DNA from: Planctomycetaceae bacterium | GTDB taxonomy: Bacteria; Planctomycetota; Planctomycetia; Pirellulales; Pirellulaceae | Reading direction: 5' to 3' | Assembly: GCA_020638975.1 (NCBI GenBank) | Contig: JACKHN010000011.1 | Location: 186,001-250,000 of the forward strand | Length of the DNA stretch: 64,000 bases | In this document: in pieces, positions 42,101-50,689 of the stretch | Position numbering within the stretch: position 1 is the first letter of the stretch | How the letters are laid out: each line of letters starts with the position of its first letter | Notes under the pieces: generated by a model | What the model was told of the DNA's origin: nothing | Databases searched by the model: none | The model's input: the letters and a program-made list of their open reading frames with translations, nothing else | Program-made: the position numbers and the translations under genes

Positions 42101-45100
42101 CAGATGGCCGCACACAAGGAGCTCGATCTGTTGCTGGAATACGCCGAGCATGAGAATGAAGCCGTCCGCAAGCAGTTCCGCCCGCGTCTGTTCCGCAACC
42201 CGCAGGCCCTGACCTTGTTGTTCGATGCCGGACATTTTGACAAGCTGGTCGCTTTAGCCAAGGAAGAGAAGAGATTACTGCTCGCCCAGCTGCTCGCGGT
42301 GCCCAAGGCGATCGAGTTGCTGATCGCCGCTGAGCAATTTGATGTGTTGCTCGGATTAGCAGCCGAACAGGCGGACACCAACGTGCGAAGCAGTTTGCTG
42401 CAATCGCTTGTCTACAACCGCACGGTTTTACAGACGTTGATCGCTCACGATCACATCGACGCGATCCTACGACTGATTCAGGAAGAACGCCAGCCATTCG
42501 CTCGTGCATCGCTGCTCAGTTCTTTGCTCGCGACCCCCGACGTGATGCGGCACTATGTCAAGGCGGGCAAACTCGACAGCATTTTCAAGCTGCTGGCCGC
42601 AAACTCGACTCCCAATTCAAGTAATTCAGTGCTCGCTTCTGTGTTGGGACGCTACGACGTGATCACGATTTTGGTCGAGAACGATGGCTTGGAAGACGCG
42701 ATTTCGAGCGTTCAGGATCATACGAGCGGAGCTGCGCGAGGCCAGTTACTGGGAACTTTGCTGACGAATTCCAAGTCTCTAGAGTGGCTCAAGAAGAACA
42801 AGAAGACGGGACTGCTGATGTCGCTGGCGGGCGCTGAGCATGAAGATGCCGCGGCACATCAGGCATATCTGCTCCGGTTGTTTGCGCACTCTAACGTGTT
42901 CGACCTGCTGATCGCGGACGGTCACTTCGATAAGTTGCTGGAGCTCGTCACGAAACAACCGGACCAAACTCGTGGCACGGCACTGCGAACGTTCCTAGCG
43001 AACCGTTCCGTCGCCCAGTACCTCGACAGGGACAAGCATATCGACCGATTGTTGAATTTGGTGATCGAGGAAGAACACTTGCCCACGCGTCAAGCCGCGC
43101 TGGGAGGCTTGTTGAACAGCAGCACGGCGATGCCGAAACTGCTGGAGGCCGGACACTATGCGACGCTGAAAAAGGAAGTCGAAGCGGTGGCTGATCCTGT
43201 GCAGCGTGGCGTGCTGTTCGGCGACTTCCTGCGAGCGCGGGGCGTCCTCGACGAACTCGTCAAGCAAGGTGAAGTGGAGTCGTTGCTGAAGTACGCCGAA
43301 GTCGAAGATGACAGCGCTCGCAAGCAATTTCTCACTCGGCTGTTCCAGAACCGCAATGCCATCGGCTTGCTGATCGACAAGGGGCATTACGAGAAACTGC
43401 TTACGTTATCTCGTCAGGACACTTCCTTGATGGGCGTATTCTTGAGCGTACCCCAAGTCGTCAAACATCTCGCCGCCACGAAGCAGCTCGACGTGCTGTT
43501 CACCTTTTTGGCCGAGACGAGTGAGGACAATGCTCGTCGCACCTTGCTGCAGCAGATAGTGCACACCGAAGAATCGGTCAAACTGATCGTCGAAGCTGAC
43601 GAGTTCCCAAAGCTGCTCAAATTGGTCGCGTCAGACCGGGAGGGAAGTTACCGCGGCTCCAGCATCGGCACCTTGCTTGCCTCGCCCTCCGTACTTCAAC
43701 ACCTCGCCGAGAACGATCAGTTTGACTTATTAAACGAACTAATGAGTGCAGAAGCCGATCCTATGATTCGCAGTCAAATCGTCAGCAGCTTGTTCAATCG
43801 CAGCAATACGATTGAAGTATTCGCCGCCAACAACAAGCTTGATGCCGCAGTGACGCTGGTTCTTCAGCACGTCGACGCCAATTCGCGTGGCCCGCTACTC
43901 GCTCGCGTGCTCACAAATCAGAAATCACTCGAGCAGCTGAAGGCAGATAAGAAAGTTGATCTGCTACTCTCGGTCGCCGAAGGACTCACTCCGGAATCGG
44001 CGCAGGCCTACCTCGGGCAGCTGTTTGCGTATAGCCACGTCTTGAGTTTGCTACTGGATCAGGGGCACTATCCCAAACTAGCCGAACTGGCCATGTCCAA
44101 CGCGGGAGTGTTGCTCCCTCGACTGTTCGCGAACGGCAAGGCAGTGAACGAGCTGTTGAAATCGGAGCAACTGCCGGTACTGGTCACGTTCGCCAAAACA
44201 ACCGACGACAACGATCGGCGGCGGTCTTACCTGGCGTTGCTCTTCGGTAACGATCAGCTCGTCGAGGCGCTGAGTGAACAGAAGCTGCTCGGCGATTTGA
44301 TGGAGCTGTGTCGATCGGAACCGGACGAGAAGCTGCGGAACAACAACTTCGTCACGTTGCTGCTGTCGCCTGCGTCCATCGACCGATTGGAGGCGGAGGA
44401 ACTGACGCGGATCGTCAAGTTGGCCGCGACGGATGCGGATGCCGCAAACCGGCAGCGTTTCCTGAACGATCTGTTCGCTCGTGCTCCGGCAGTTGCGAAG
44501 CTGGTCGAGAAAGGACACTTCGAGACGCTGTTCAACGCCGCCACCAGCGACCTGAACGATTCATCCCGTTACTCGATCGTGTCCCGCGTGCTGAATAACC
44601 GCGAGGCCGTCGCTGGATTGGCTGCTTCGGGGCAATCGGCTGTCGTGCTGAAGATGGTGACAGACCTGCCCGATGCCCGCATGAGAAATTCGCTCATGCA
44701 GCAGTTGCTCCACAACGCCGGGTTCACGCAGGCGGTTGTCGAGGCTGGAAAGCTGGACGTGGTGCTGGAACAAGTCGAGGTAATCGAGACCGAATCGATG
44801 CGACGTTCGGCGCTCGGTGCCCTCTTCGGTTCACGGGTTGTACTCGCCTCGCTCGTCAAACAAGATCAACTGCGCATCGTCTTCGACCGGATCGAAAAAG
44901 AACAAGACGACAACTTGCGGCAGCGGGTGTTGCAGGCACTGGTCTACAACTCGGCAGGCAGCCCGATTTTGGCCGACGCGAAGATCGCGGACGACCTCGT
45001 GAGGTTACTGAACCAAATCGACGAACGTCGGCGACTGGGGTACGTGTACCGATTCGTGAACGACACGCCAGTGCGGCAGAATTGGGTAGCTGCGGGCAAG

Positions 45101-47374
45101 GTGGCTCAGTTGTTAGAAATCGCCGCGATGTATCCCGAGGCGAAGCGTGATTGGGCCCGGCGGCAAGTTCTTTACTCGCCTTCCGGACTGTTCGGACATT
45201 TGGTGGTGACCGGCAAGTGGGATGAAGCCGAACAGCTTTTACGTGATGCGGATGGAGATGAAGGAATCACTCAGCTCGTTGCCTATTTGGACGTCGAACA
45301 CCGACTCGACGACGAGACCGCCAAGGTCCGTCAGCGTTACGATGCCGAGCCAAACGCGAAGGACGCTCGACTGCTCGTCTACTTGTTGCGGGCTCAAGGA
45401 AAAATAGCGGCGGCGCGGCAGATCGCCGAGTCCATCGACGACCCAGTTCTCTTGCGGTTATTGCTCGTCGAAGAGCGAGACTGGCCACGAGCAGCGGTTC
45501 TGCAAGCGGATTCGATTCCGTTGTCCCAGGCCGACCCGCTCAAGCACGTTGAGAATCTCGGTTTGCTGGCCGCGTATCAACATCTAGACGGGGATGTCAC
45601 AGGGTACGTTGCAACGATCAAACTGATCCAGGAGTATGCCGCAGCCAACCGCGACAACGTGACCGTCGGGTGGCAATGCGCGGAAGTTCTGTTCTTGAAC
45701 GGCGAGCCCGAAACGGCACTGGCGATTACCGACTTGGCCAAACCGGTCACTGCCATGAACCTGCACTTGCTACGGCACGAATATGATCAAGCGTTGGCCG
45801 TGTTGGGTTGGAAGGACGATTCGGCCATCGATCTGCCGTGGTACGAGGCCCTACCGTCCGAAGGCAGTTCGCCGTATCAAACGCAAGCCAACCGCTTCCA
45901 TCGCGCGCTGCAAATCGCGGCTACGTTGCGTACTGCTGAACGCGTGGATGAGTCAGAGCGAGTACTTCAGTTCTTGACAACGTTCGCGACAGAGGCCCCG
46001 ACCAACGGCTCGCCAAATCGTGAAGGCTACCTGCGTCAGTTGAGTGGCGGCTTGTCGCGCATGGGCTTGGTCGAGCGATCGCTGACGGTCGGCGCGCTGT
46101 CGGTAGGAACGCACACAAGCTACGCCAACGTACTCAACGATCTGTACGGCACCGAGGCGAACGAGGCCCGTCACTGGTGGTCGCTACTCCATGCTGCCAA
46201 CAAGGACGAAGATCCCGAAACTCGGCTGCGACGCATTCACCAGCTCATGCGTCCTGGATCGAGCGGTCCGCCGGATGACTTTGATGAACTGTTCGACCAG
46301 GCGCAACAAAGAGCAGCGACGTACCACACGGACACAGCGAGTTATTGGCATGCTATCGGCACGACCTGTCGTCGGCTCGGACGCAACGATGCGGCAGAGG
46401 TTTGTTTTGCGAAGGTCCCAGAATATCTCCCCGCGATGCGTGCCTTGGCAGACTTGTTCGCGAACCAACAGCGGTGGGACGAGGCCGCAGCACAATATGA
46501 AGCCGTTTGGCAATTCGATCATCAGCAGGTCGGTGCTTTGTATCTGGCCAGCGACGCGTTGCGGCAATATGGTCACAAGGAGCGTGCCAACGAACTGCAA
46601 ATTCTGGCGCAGCATCTAGCAGTAGAAGGTCTCGTCCGTCACCGGCTCGCCGTCGACCTGGACGAGCGGGGACTGCGCGATGAAGCTGCGGAACAGTTGG
46701 AGTTGCTGGTCAAGTTCGGCGGGATGGGAAGCTGGGAGTTGAATGATGCGGCCCGTCGATTGGCAGACCGCACGTCGGACGATGCCCCCGCGCGAAAGGC
46801 GGAATTGTGGCAACACTACCTGTTCGGAACTTTTGCCCACGGTATGCACTTTCTTCAGGATGTGAGCTACCTGCGGATGCCAGCGTTGCTCCACAAGATG
46901 CGGCTGCTGGCGGCGATCCAGGACGAGCAATGGGATGTTGCCGAGGCGGAATTAATCCTCGCTCAGCGGCAGCTGCCGGGCGAAACGCCGCTGGTCGAGG
47001 AGGTTGTGCCACGGTTCGATGCCGCAGGTCAGACCGCGCTGGGCGATGCTGCCGTTGACCGGCTAGTGCAACACTATCAATCCGCTACGGACAAATATCC
47101 GCGCATGGCTTACTTACACAACAATCTGGCTTGGGCCGCCGCGCGCTGTCATCGTCGATTGGACGACGCCTTAGCTCATGCCGAGAAAGCGGTGGAACTA
47201 ACGCCCGACCACGCAGGCCACATCGACACGCTGGCCGAGGTCCATTTCCATCGCGGTGACCGCGAGCAAGCAATCCGCTTCTCGCAAAAGAGCTTGGAAC
47301 TACGTCCGGGCGACGCGAACTTAAAGCGTCAACTCCAGCGATTCCGCGATGATCCGCTGCCCGAAGGTAAGTGA
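39197..47374 (+). CDS. 2725-residue alpha-helical repeat protein with TPR C-terminus
   Basis: No family name recognised. A short hydrophobic N-terminus (MTSWILPLVISAGLLGQ) suggests export. Residues ~30-95 hold a HEAT-like unit (RDFATREEAYRFLWTQG...DGEVRARARRLL) often seen in planctomycete proteins. From ~100 to ~1950 there is a string of roughly 38-40-residue helical units built on a pattern like LLxLIxxExDxxxRxxLLxxLLxNxx. Within it, three super-repeats of exactly 384 residues recur, aligned at Tyr codons 40853, 42005 and 43157. The last ~700 residues are TPR-like (AYLHNNLAWAAARCHRRLDDALAHAEKAVELTPDHAGHIDTLAEVHFHRGD). ATG 39197 follows GGAAGGGG; a GTG 30 nt upstream is less likely. Presumably a periplasmic solenoid scaffold. 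Confidence 0.85.
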   Translation: MTSWILPLVISAGLLGQSEEAEKQPGLREVRLAVQRLGDRDFATREEAYRFLWTQGLSAKPELERALKSRDGEVRARARRLLNDFEYGILPGTPRGLLELIRNFRDGTDEVRQQAYQRLLDDKEFKTVERLIRLERQPESRRSLLAQLVQHPQAVEAFIELDRIETLLEAVASDQDAEWRKLVSIQLMFAPKVMEHLAAKKQLDGVLKLIQDEKQADARQRMLAIIFQNATTVAAVIEHEQLSFLFAAIKAEPDHDLRGVWLATLVSNQAAAQKLVEQDKVGEVLEFAEAHIAVDSAVTVFERILQSPAITQAMLKEGGVDRLIALVSREKDAAKRGRLMAAAIASPAIRGQLQGRALADLIIAAAKKEKEATTRREMLLALLENNNIANAFSDAATMHVVWRFVREDDDRAWQARAIAFLLRGYRSYQVLGDREEAAWLLQLVDDEAAAPVREELLLRLLSNPQIHDMLIGQGHVATLLTFAKGMPDTSRGQVLQSLAASQALGQELVAKGEADLLITLVKEEKLAAARSACLRGVLRNNTAMPQLIQKGHYETLRELIETEEDLQQRGNLWGDFVNANGILDEIIKRQATELLLTSFNIEHEGVRSQFRVRLFQNVRAIGLLVEQGKYDELLALARLDDGALLDEFLAVPQVIERLLTKKEFREVFSSAVKQGTADTRRQMLQRMFYNGETLKKLIAGDEFEHVFALIASEPESNWRVSLLSPVLASPEVIRYFAEKDKLQLVFDLIATEPEPSSRNQLLSYLTSRTDVLSMLIEQGQLNTLLAALKKYADGGMRGDLLGRVLIHPKTLQQLKADERLGTLLDFAHSTEESDDAVRAYANVLFGNDNAITMLIADGQVDSLWASARRQPDQRRGDVLARLAASRSVATHLHQTGTLHWLVELVRNEKHEPAQLACIRGLFSNAEAMQHLLKGDTYQALRSFIDQQADAEQRATLLGDFLNANTAPQQMAAHKELDLLLEYAEHENEAVRKQFRPRLFRNPQALTLLFDAGHFDKLVALAKEEKRLLLAQLLAVPKAIELLIAAEQFDVLLGLAAEQADTNVRSSLLQSLVYNRTVLQTLIAHDHIDAILRLIQEERQPFARASLLSSLLATPDVMRHYVKAGKLDSIFKLLAANSTPNSSNSVLASVLGRYDVITILVENDGLEDAISSVQDHTSGAARGQLLGTLLTNSKSLEWLKKNKKTGLLMSLAGAEHEDAAAHQAYLLRLFAHSNVFDLLIADGHFDKLLELVTKQPDQTRGTALRTFLANRSVAQYLDRDKHIDRLLNLVIEEEHLPTRQAALGGLLNSSTAMPKLLEAGHYATLKKEVEAVADPVQRGVLFGDFLRARGVLDELVKQGEVESLLKYAEVEDDSARKQFLTRLFQNRNAIGLLIDKGHYEKLLTLSRQDTSLMGVFLSVPQVVKHLAATKQLDVLFTFLAETSEDNARRTLLQQIVHTEESVKLIVEADEFPKLLKLVASDREGSYRGSSIGTLLASPSVLQHLAENDQFDLLNELMSAEADPMIRSQIVSSLFNRSNTIEVFAANNKLDAAVTLVLQHVDANSRGPLLARVLTNQKSLEQLKADKKVDLLLSVAEGLTPESAQAYLGQLFAYSHVLSLLLDQGHYPKLAELAMSNAGVLLPRLFANGKAVNELLKSEQLPVLVTFAKTTDDNDRRRSYLALLFGNDQLVEALSEQKLLGDLMELCRSEPDEKLRNNNFVTLLLSPASIDRLEAEELTRIVKLAATDADAANRQRFLNDLFARAPAVAKLVEKGHFETLFNAATSDLNDSSRYSIVSRVLNNREAVAGLAASGQSAVVLKMVTDLPDARMRNSLMQQLLHNAGFTQAVVEAGKLDVVLEQVEVIETESMRRSALGALFGSRVVLASLVKQDQLRIVFDRIEKEQDDNLRQRVLQALVYNSAGSPILADAKIADDLVRLLNQIDERRRLGYVYRFVNDTPVRQNWVAAGKVAQLLEIAAMYPEAKRDWARRQVLYSPSGLFGHLVVTGKWDEAEQLLRDADGDEGITQLVAYLDVEHRLDDETAKVRQRYDAEPNAKDARLLVYLLRAQGKIAAARQIAESIDDPVLLRLLLVEERDWPRAAVLQADSIPLSQADPLKHVENLGLLAAYQHLDGDVTGYVATIKLIQEYAAANRDNVTVGWQCAEVLFLNGEPETALAITDLAKPVTAMNLHLLRHEYDQALAVLGWKDDSAIDLPWYEALPSEGSSPYQTQANRFHRALQIAATLRTAERVDESERVLQFLTTFATEAPTNGSPNREGYLRQLSGGLSRMGLVERSLTVGALSVGTHTSYANVLNDLYGTEANEARHWWSLLHAANKDEDPETRLRRIHQLMRPGSSGPPDDFDELFDQAQQRAATYHTDTASYWHAIGTTCRRLGRNDAAEVCFAKVPEYLPAMRALADLFANQQRWDEAAAQYEAVWQFDHQQVGALYLASDALRQYGHKERANELQILAQHLAVEGLVRHRLAVDLDERGLRDEAAEQLELLVKFGGMGSWELNDAARRLADRTSDDAPARKAELWQHYLFGTFAHGMHFLQDVSYLRMPALLHKMRLLAAIQDEQWDVAEAELILAQRQLPGETPLVEEVVPRFDAAGQTALGDAAVDRLVQHYQSATDKYPRMAYLHNNLAWAAARCHRRLDDALAHAEKAVELTPDHAGHIDTLAEVHFHRGDREQAIRFSQKSLELRPGDANLKRQLQRFRDDPLPEGK

Positions 47375-47379
47375 CGTCG

Positions 47380-47401
47380 AAGCCGCTTGAGAGCGGCTCA
47401 A
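47380..47401 (+). terminator. candidate terminator after the giant repeat gene
   Basis: 7-bp stem AGCCGCT/AGCGGCT around TGAG, starting 7 nt after the stop codon, but without a strong T run. Confidence 0.3.
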
Positions 47402-47407
47402 CAGCCC

Positions 47408-47449
47408 GTGCGGACCTTTGGGATTTTTGGTCCGCACAGCGGACCCTAC
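47408..47449. repeat. partial GTAG-type palindrome
   Basis: GTGCGGACC (47408-47416) pairs with GGTCCGCAC (47429-47437). The right side extends to AGCGGACCCTAC, so the right end has the CTAC terminus while the left half is truncated. Confidence 0.65.
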
Positions 47450-47503
47450 CCTTGAAATGCCAAAATTCTTCCAGCGGCGACGTACGCAATCGCGCAAATC
47501 CAT

Positions 47504-48427
47504 TTAGATAAACACCGACCAGCCAGTTGCTCGTACAAGCGTTTCTAGTGCGATGCTGCCGACGGTCGATGTGCCCGCCTGATTGAGTCCAGGCGACCAG
47601 ACGGCGATACTCCCGCGCCGCGGAGCAACGACGAGGATGCCGCCACCAACGCCGCTCTTGCCGGGCAGGCCGATGCGATAGGCAAAGTCGCCGCTGTTGT
47701 CGTAGTGACCGCATGACATCATCACCGCATTGACTCGCCGACACGACTCACCGGTCACCATCCGTTCGCCGCTTGTCGGATCGCAGCCGTCGAACGCCAG
47801 GAACAGAGCGGCTCGAGCCAATTGACGACAAGTCATCGCGATCGCGCAGTGGGAGAAATACGCCGCAAGCGTTTCTTCAACAGGATTGTGCAGATTGCCG
47901 AACGACTGCATGAAATGGGCAAGTGCTCGGTTGCGAGAGCCGGCGCGTGCTTCCGATTCTGCAACGGCTTGATCGATGTGAACGGAGGAATCGCCTGACA
48001 GTCTCCGCAAACGCTCGATCAGTTCCGCAATCATTGCGTCTGGTCCGACTTGATCGACGAGATGATCGGTAACCACGATCGCGCCCGCATTGATCAACGG
48101 ATTGCGTGGTTTCCCGCGTTCGCTTTCCAGTTGGACAATCGAGTTGAACGCCGAACCCGATGGTTCCCGCCCCACACGCTCCCACAGTCTTTCGCCAACA
48201 TTGCGCAGTGCCATGGACAGCGTGAACACTTTGGAAATGCTTTGGATAGAGAAACATTCATCAGCGTCGCCCAGGCAATGCATGTCGCCGTTGCCCAATG
48301 CGATCGCCAAACCGAATTTCATTGGATCAACGGCAGCCAAGGCGGGGATGTAATCAGCCACCGTTCCCTCGCCACGATGAGGCGAGACGGCGGCAGCGAT
48401 CTCAGCCAGAACTCTGTCCCAGGCCAT
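47504..48427 (-). CDS. glsA: glutaminase A
   Basis: Hydrolyses glutamine to glutamate and ammonia; serine-dependent beta-lactamase-like fold. 307 residues, normal for the family. The nucleophile and base form SISK at residues 63-66 (ECFSIQSISKVF). Other conserved blocks are GREPSGSAFNSIVQLE, PRNPLINAGAIVV, NRALAHFMQSFGN, YFSHCAIAMTCRQLARAALFLA and SGDFAYRIGLPGKSGVGGGI, the last near the C-terminal active-site wall. Start ATG at the 48427 end. About 90 bp from the next minus-strand gene, possibly cotranscribed with it. Confidence 0.95.
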   Translation of the reverse strand: MAWDRVLAEIAAAVSPHRGEGTVADYIPALAAVDPMKFGLAIALGNGDMHCLGDADECFSIQSISKVFTLSMALRNVGERLWERVGREPSGSAFNSIVQLESERGKPRNPLINAGAIVVTDHLVDQVGPDAMIAELIERLRRLSGDSSVHIDQAVAESEARAGSRNRALAHFMQSFGNLHNPVEETLAAYFSHCAIAMTCRQLARAALFLAFDGCDPTSGERMVTGESCRRVNAVMMSCGHYDNSGDFAYRIGLPGKSGVGGGILVVAPRRGSIAVWSPGLNQAGTSTVGSIALETLVRATGWSVFI

Positions 48428-48515
48428 TGCGTTACTCCAGAACTAAGTGCGAAGCGTCGGAAAGTGCGATCACGCGACGAGCGTAAAGGTCAGAGCGGCG
48501 AGCGAAGCGTGGCAC

Positions 48516-50675
48516 TCAACTCGACCGCTCGATGCGGCGCAGGTCGACGCAACATTCGGTGAGGGCGGAGGATTGGATCACTGTTGTGGTCGGAGCCGAT
48601 TCAATGCGTTCGACCACGAGACGTTCGCTGCGACGTTGCCTTGCGTCTTCAAAATCCTTCGGCAGCCCGTCGTACGCTCGTCGGTCGGGCTGCCAGTTAA
48701 AGAGCCGGACGCGCCAAGCCTGTTCCTTGCCGGGCGACGAGAGACAGAACTCCAGCGGATCAAGCACTTCCACCATGGGCGAGATCGGAATCAGGGGATG
48801 GAACGTCTTGTACCGGACTCCGCGTAACAGCACGGTGCGGTCGGCTTCCTTTTCCCGCACCCATGGTACCATGTGTCCGAGCATCGTCAGCTCCCATTGC
48901 GACTCGTCCGCGGAAGTTGATGCGGGCAACTCTAACGCAATTTCAATCCGTGATGTGCTGGAGTCCATGATGCGCGAAGTTTGATTTGCGGCACTGGGAT
49001 CGCCCACAACCGGCCAAAAATCGATCGCTTGTCGGACCACGAGCCGCGCACCATTCAGATCGCACTCGCCAAGCACTAGCTGCGAATCATCGAGCACTCG
49101 TTGCGCGAGCACATCCTCCACACCAAAGCCAGCGTCCTGGATCTCGGACAGAACTTCACGCAGATCTCGCAACAAATAGAACGGAAGCGAAAAGCGATCG
49201 TGCAACCGCGTTCCCCACTGGATCATGCTGGTCGGGGTGTCAGACTGCGCGAGCCAGGCGACGAGAGTGCGCATGAGTGCCGCGACCGCTGCGGCATCGT
49301 CGGAGCTGCGCATCATGCGAAACGCGCGAAGTTCCGCCAATCCGAGGCAACCGCGTCCGGCGACATAGGGATTCCAGAGCTTTTCGACATTGATCTCGCA
49401 GCGGTGTGTATTGCCGAATCGATCGCATAAGAAAGGAGAGAGGCTTCGCCACAACACTTCAGGATCAACTGCCGGTCGCTGAAACAGGCGATCAAGATTC
49501 ACCGACAGACCATCCAGCGATTCGGCAGACACTTCGTCCGGTCGTGGTTGCTGGCTGCAGCTGCCTACCGAACGAACGGCAAACCAGTATGAGAGCGACG
49601 GATGTCGATTAAGGTAGGAAATCAGTCGTGGTAACAAACGCGGCTCGACAAAAAACGGACTTGTCTCCGGCGATAGACCGCCAAACGTCAGATGTTGGCC
49701 ACCGCCAGAGTCGACAACTTCTCCGTTGAAGAACAGTTGAAAGGCGGACAGACCGACGGATTCGGCAGCGGCGTGCAACCGTCGCTGTTCGGCATAAAAG
49801 CCGGTTAGCGTCGGGCACGGAGCCATGTTGATTTCGAGCACGCCAGGATCGGGCGTAGCGGTCGTCCAGGCGACTCGCTCGTTCACCGGCGGCGAATAGC
49901 CGGTCAGTACTAACGCTCCAATGCCAACAACATTCGCTGCGCGACCGAGTGTTTCGATAAAGCGCAGCCACTGTTCGACGCCCGCGAACTCGGGCAATTC
50001 GACTTGTACATGATTCTGATCATCGGCGAAGTCGTCGTCGCACAAGCCGATAGCGACGAGATAAACACCTCGGTCGGCGAGCGCATCCCGCTGACCTTTA
50101 TCCGGAATGGGCTGCGATTGCAGACGAGCGCGCCGGACGTCTGTGTCGCTTTGCCAATCGTGCTGTAAGCGTTTCTCGCTATCAGCGAAAAGTAGCCTAA
50201 CACCCCAAGCTTGGTCGGGCAGGTCGATTCGCGTATATAATCCGCCCGCTTGCAGTTCCGCCGCTAGAGTCGCTCGCAACTGTTCGAGCTGTTGTTCATT
50301 CGTTGGTGCTGGACGGACGATCGGATCGGGTGGGCCCTGCCAAACGGGCTGGCCGTCGCGCCGAGAATAAATACCGAAGTTCCAGCGTGGTTTACTCTCG
50401 CCTGGATACTGCCTGCCCACGGTCCGCAACACCACGCAACCCGGTGACGTCGCGGCCAACTCGCGAATGAAGCGGCGAGCCCGTTCCTCTTTGTCAGAGC
50501 CGAGTGCCGCAGTCCGCCACTCCGCTGCCGTGGAAAATCGATCGGTAAACGTCGGTTCGGCACCGATCCATATCTCGACACCGGACTTGGTGACTTGTCG
50601 GTCGTGAGCGGCGATCGCTTCCTCGATCTCGTTCGCAGTGCGTTCCGTCGTTCTCACTTTGCGCGTTCCATGCAC
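48516..50675 (-). CDS. DUF2126 family protein, standalone
   Basis: 719 residues. The family marks are clear: VEIWIGAEPTFTDRFSTAAEWRTAALG near residue 33, the PGESKPRWNFGIYSRRDGQPVW segment near 92, GVLEINMAPCPTL near 276, DSGGGQHLTFGGLSPETSPFF near 318, RHPSLSYWF near 355, FGNTHRCEINVEKLWNP near 410 and GLAELRAFRM. In other bacteria DUF2126 is often fused to or next to a transglutaminase-like domain and circularly permuted ATP-grasp and alpha-E genes, thought to make or modify peptides. Here the transglutaminase part is absent. The start is GTG 50675 (no ATG at that point in frame). It follows the metallopeptidase gene by 14 bp, so the two share an operon. Function unproven. Confidence 0.85.
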   Translation of the reverse strand: MHGTRKVRTTERTANEIEEAIAAHDRQVTKSGVEIWIGAEPTFTDRFSTAAEWRTAALGSDKEERARRFIRELAATSPGCVVLRTVGRQYPGESKPRWNFGIYSRRDGQPVWQGPPDPIVRPAPTNEQQLEQLRATLAAELQAGGLYTRIDLPDQAWGVRLLFADSEKRLQHDWQSDTDVRRARLQSQPIPDKGQRDALADRGVYLVAIGLCDDDFADDQNHVQVELPEFAGVEQWLRFIETLGRAANVVGIGALVLTGYSPPVNERVAWTTATPDPGVLEINMAPCPTLTGFYAEQRRLHAAAESVGLSAFQLFFNGEVVDSGGGQHLTFGGLSPETSPFFVEPRLLPRLISYLNRHPSLSYWFAVRSVGSCSQQPRPDEVSAESLDGLSVNLDRLFQRPAVDPEVLWRSLSPFLCDRFGNTHRCEINVEKLWNPYVAGRGCLGLAELRAFRMMRSSDDAAAVAALMRTLVAWLAQSDTPTSMIQWGTRLHDRFSLPFYLLRDLREVLSEIQDAGFGVEDVLAQRVLDDSQLVLGECDLNGARLVVRQAIDFWPVVGDPSAANQTSRIMDSSTSRIEIALELPASTSADESQWELTMLGHMVPWVREKEADRTVLLRGVRYKTFHPLIPISPMVEVLDPLEFCLSSPGKEQAWRVRLFNWQPDRRAYDGLPKDFEDARQRRSERLVVERIESAPTTTVIQSSALTECCVDLRRIERSS

Positions 50676-50689
50676 TTCTTTGCTTGCTC

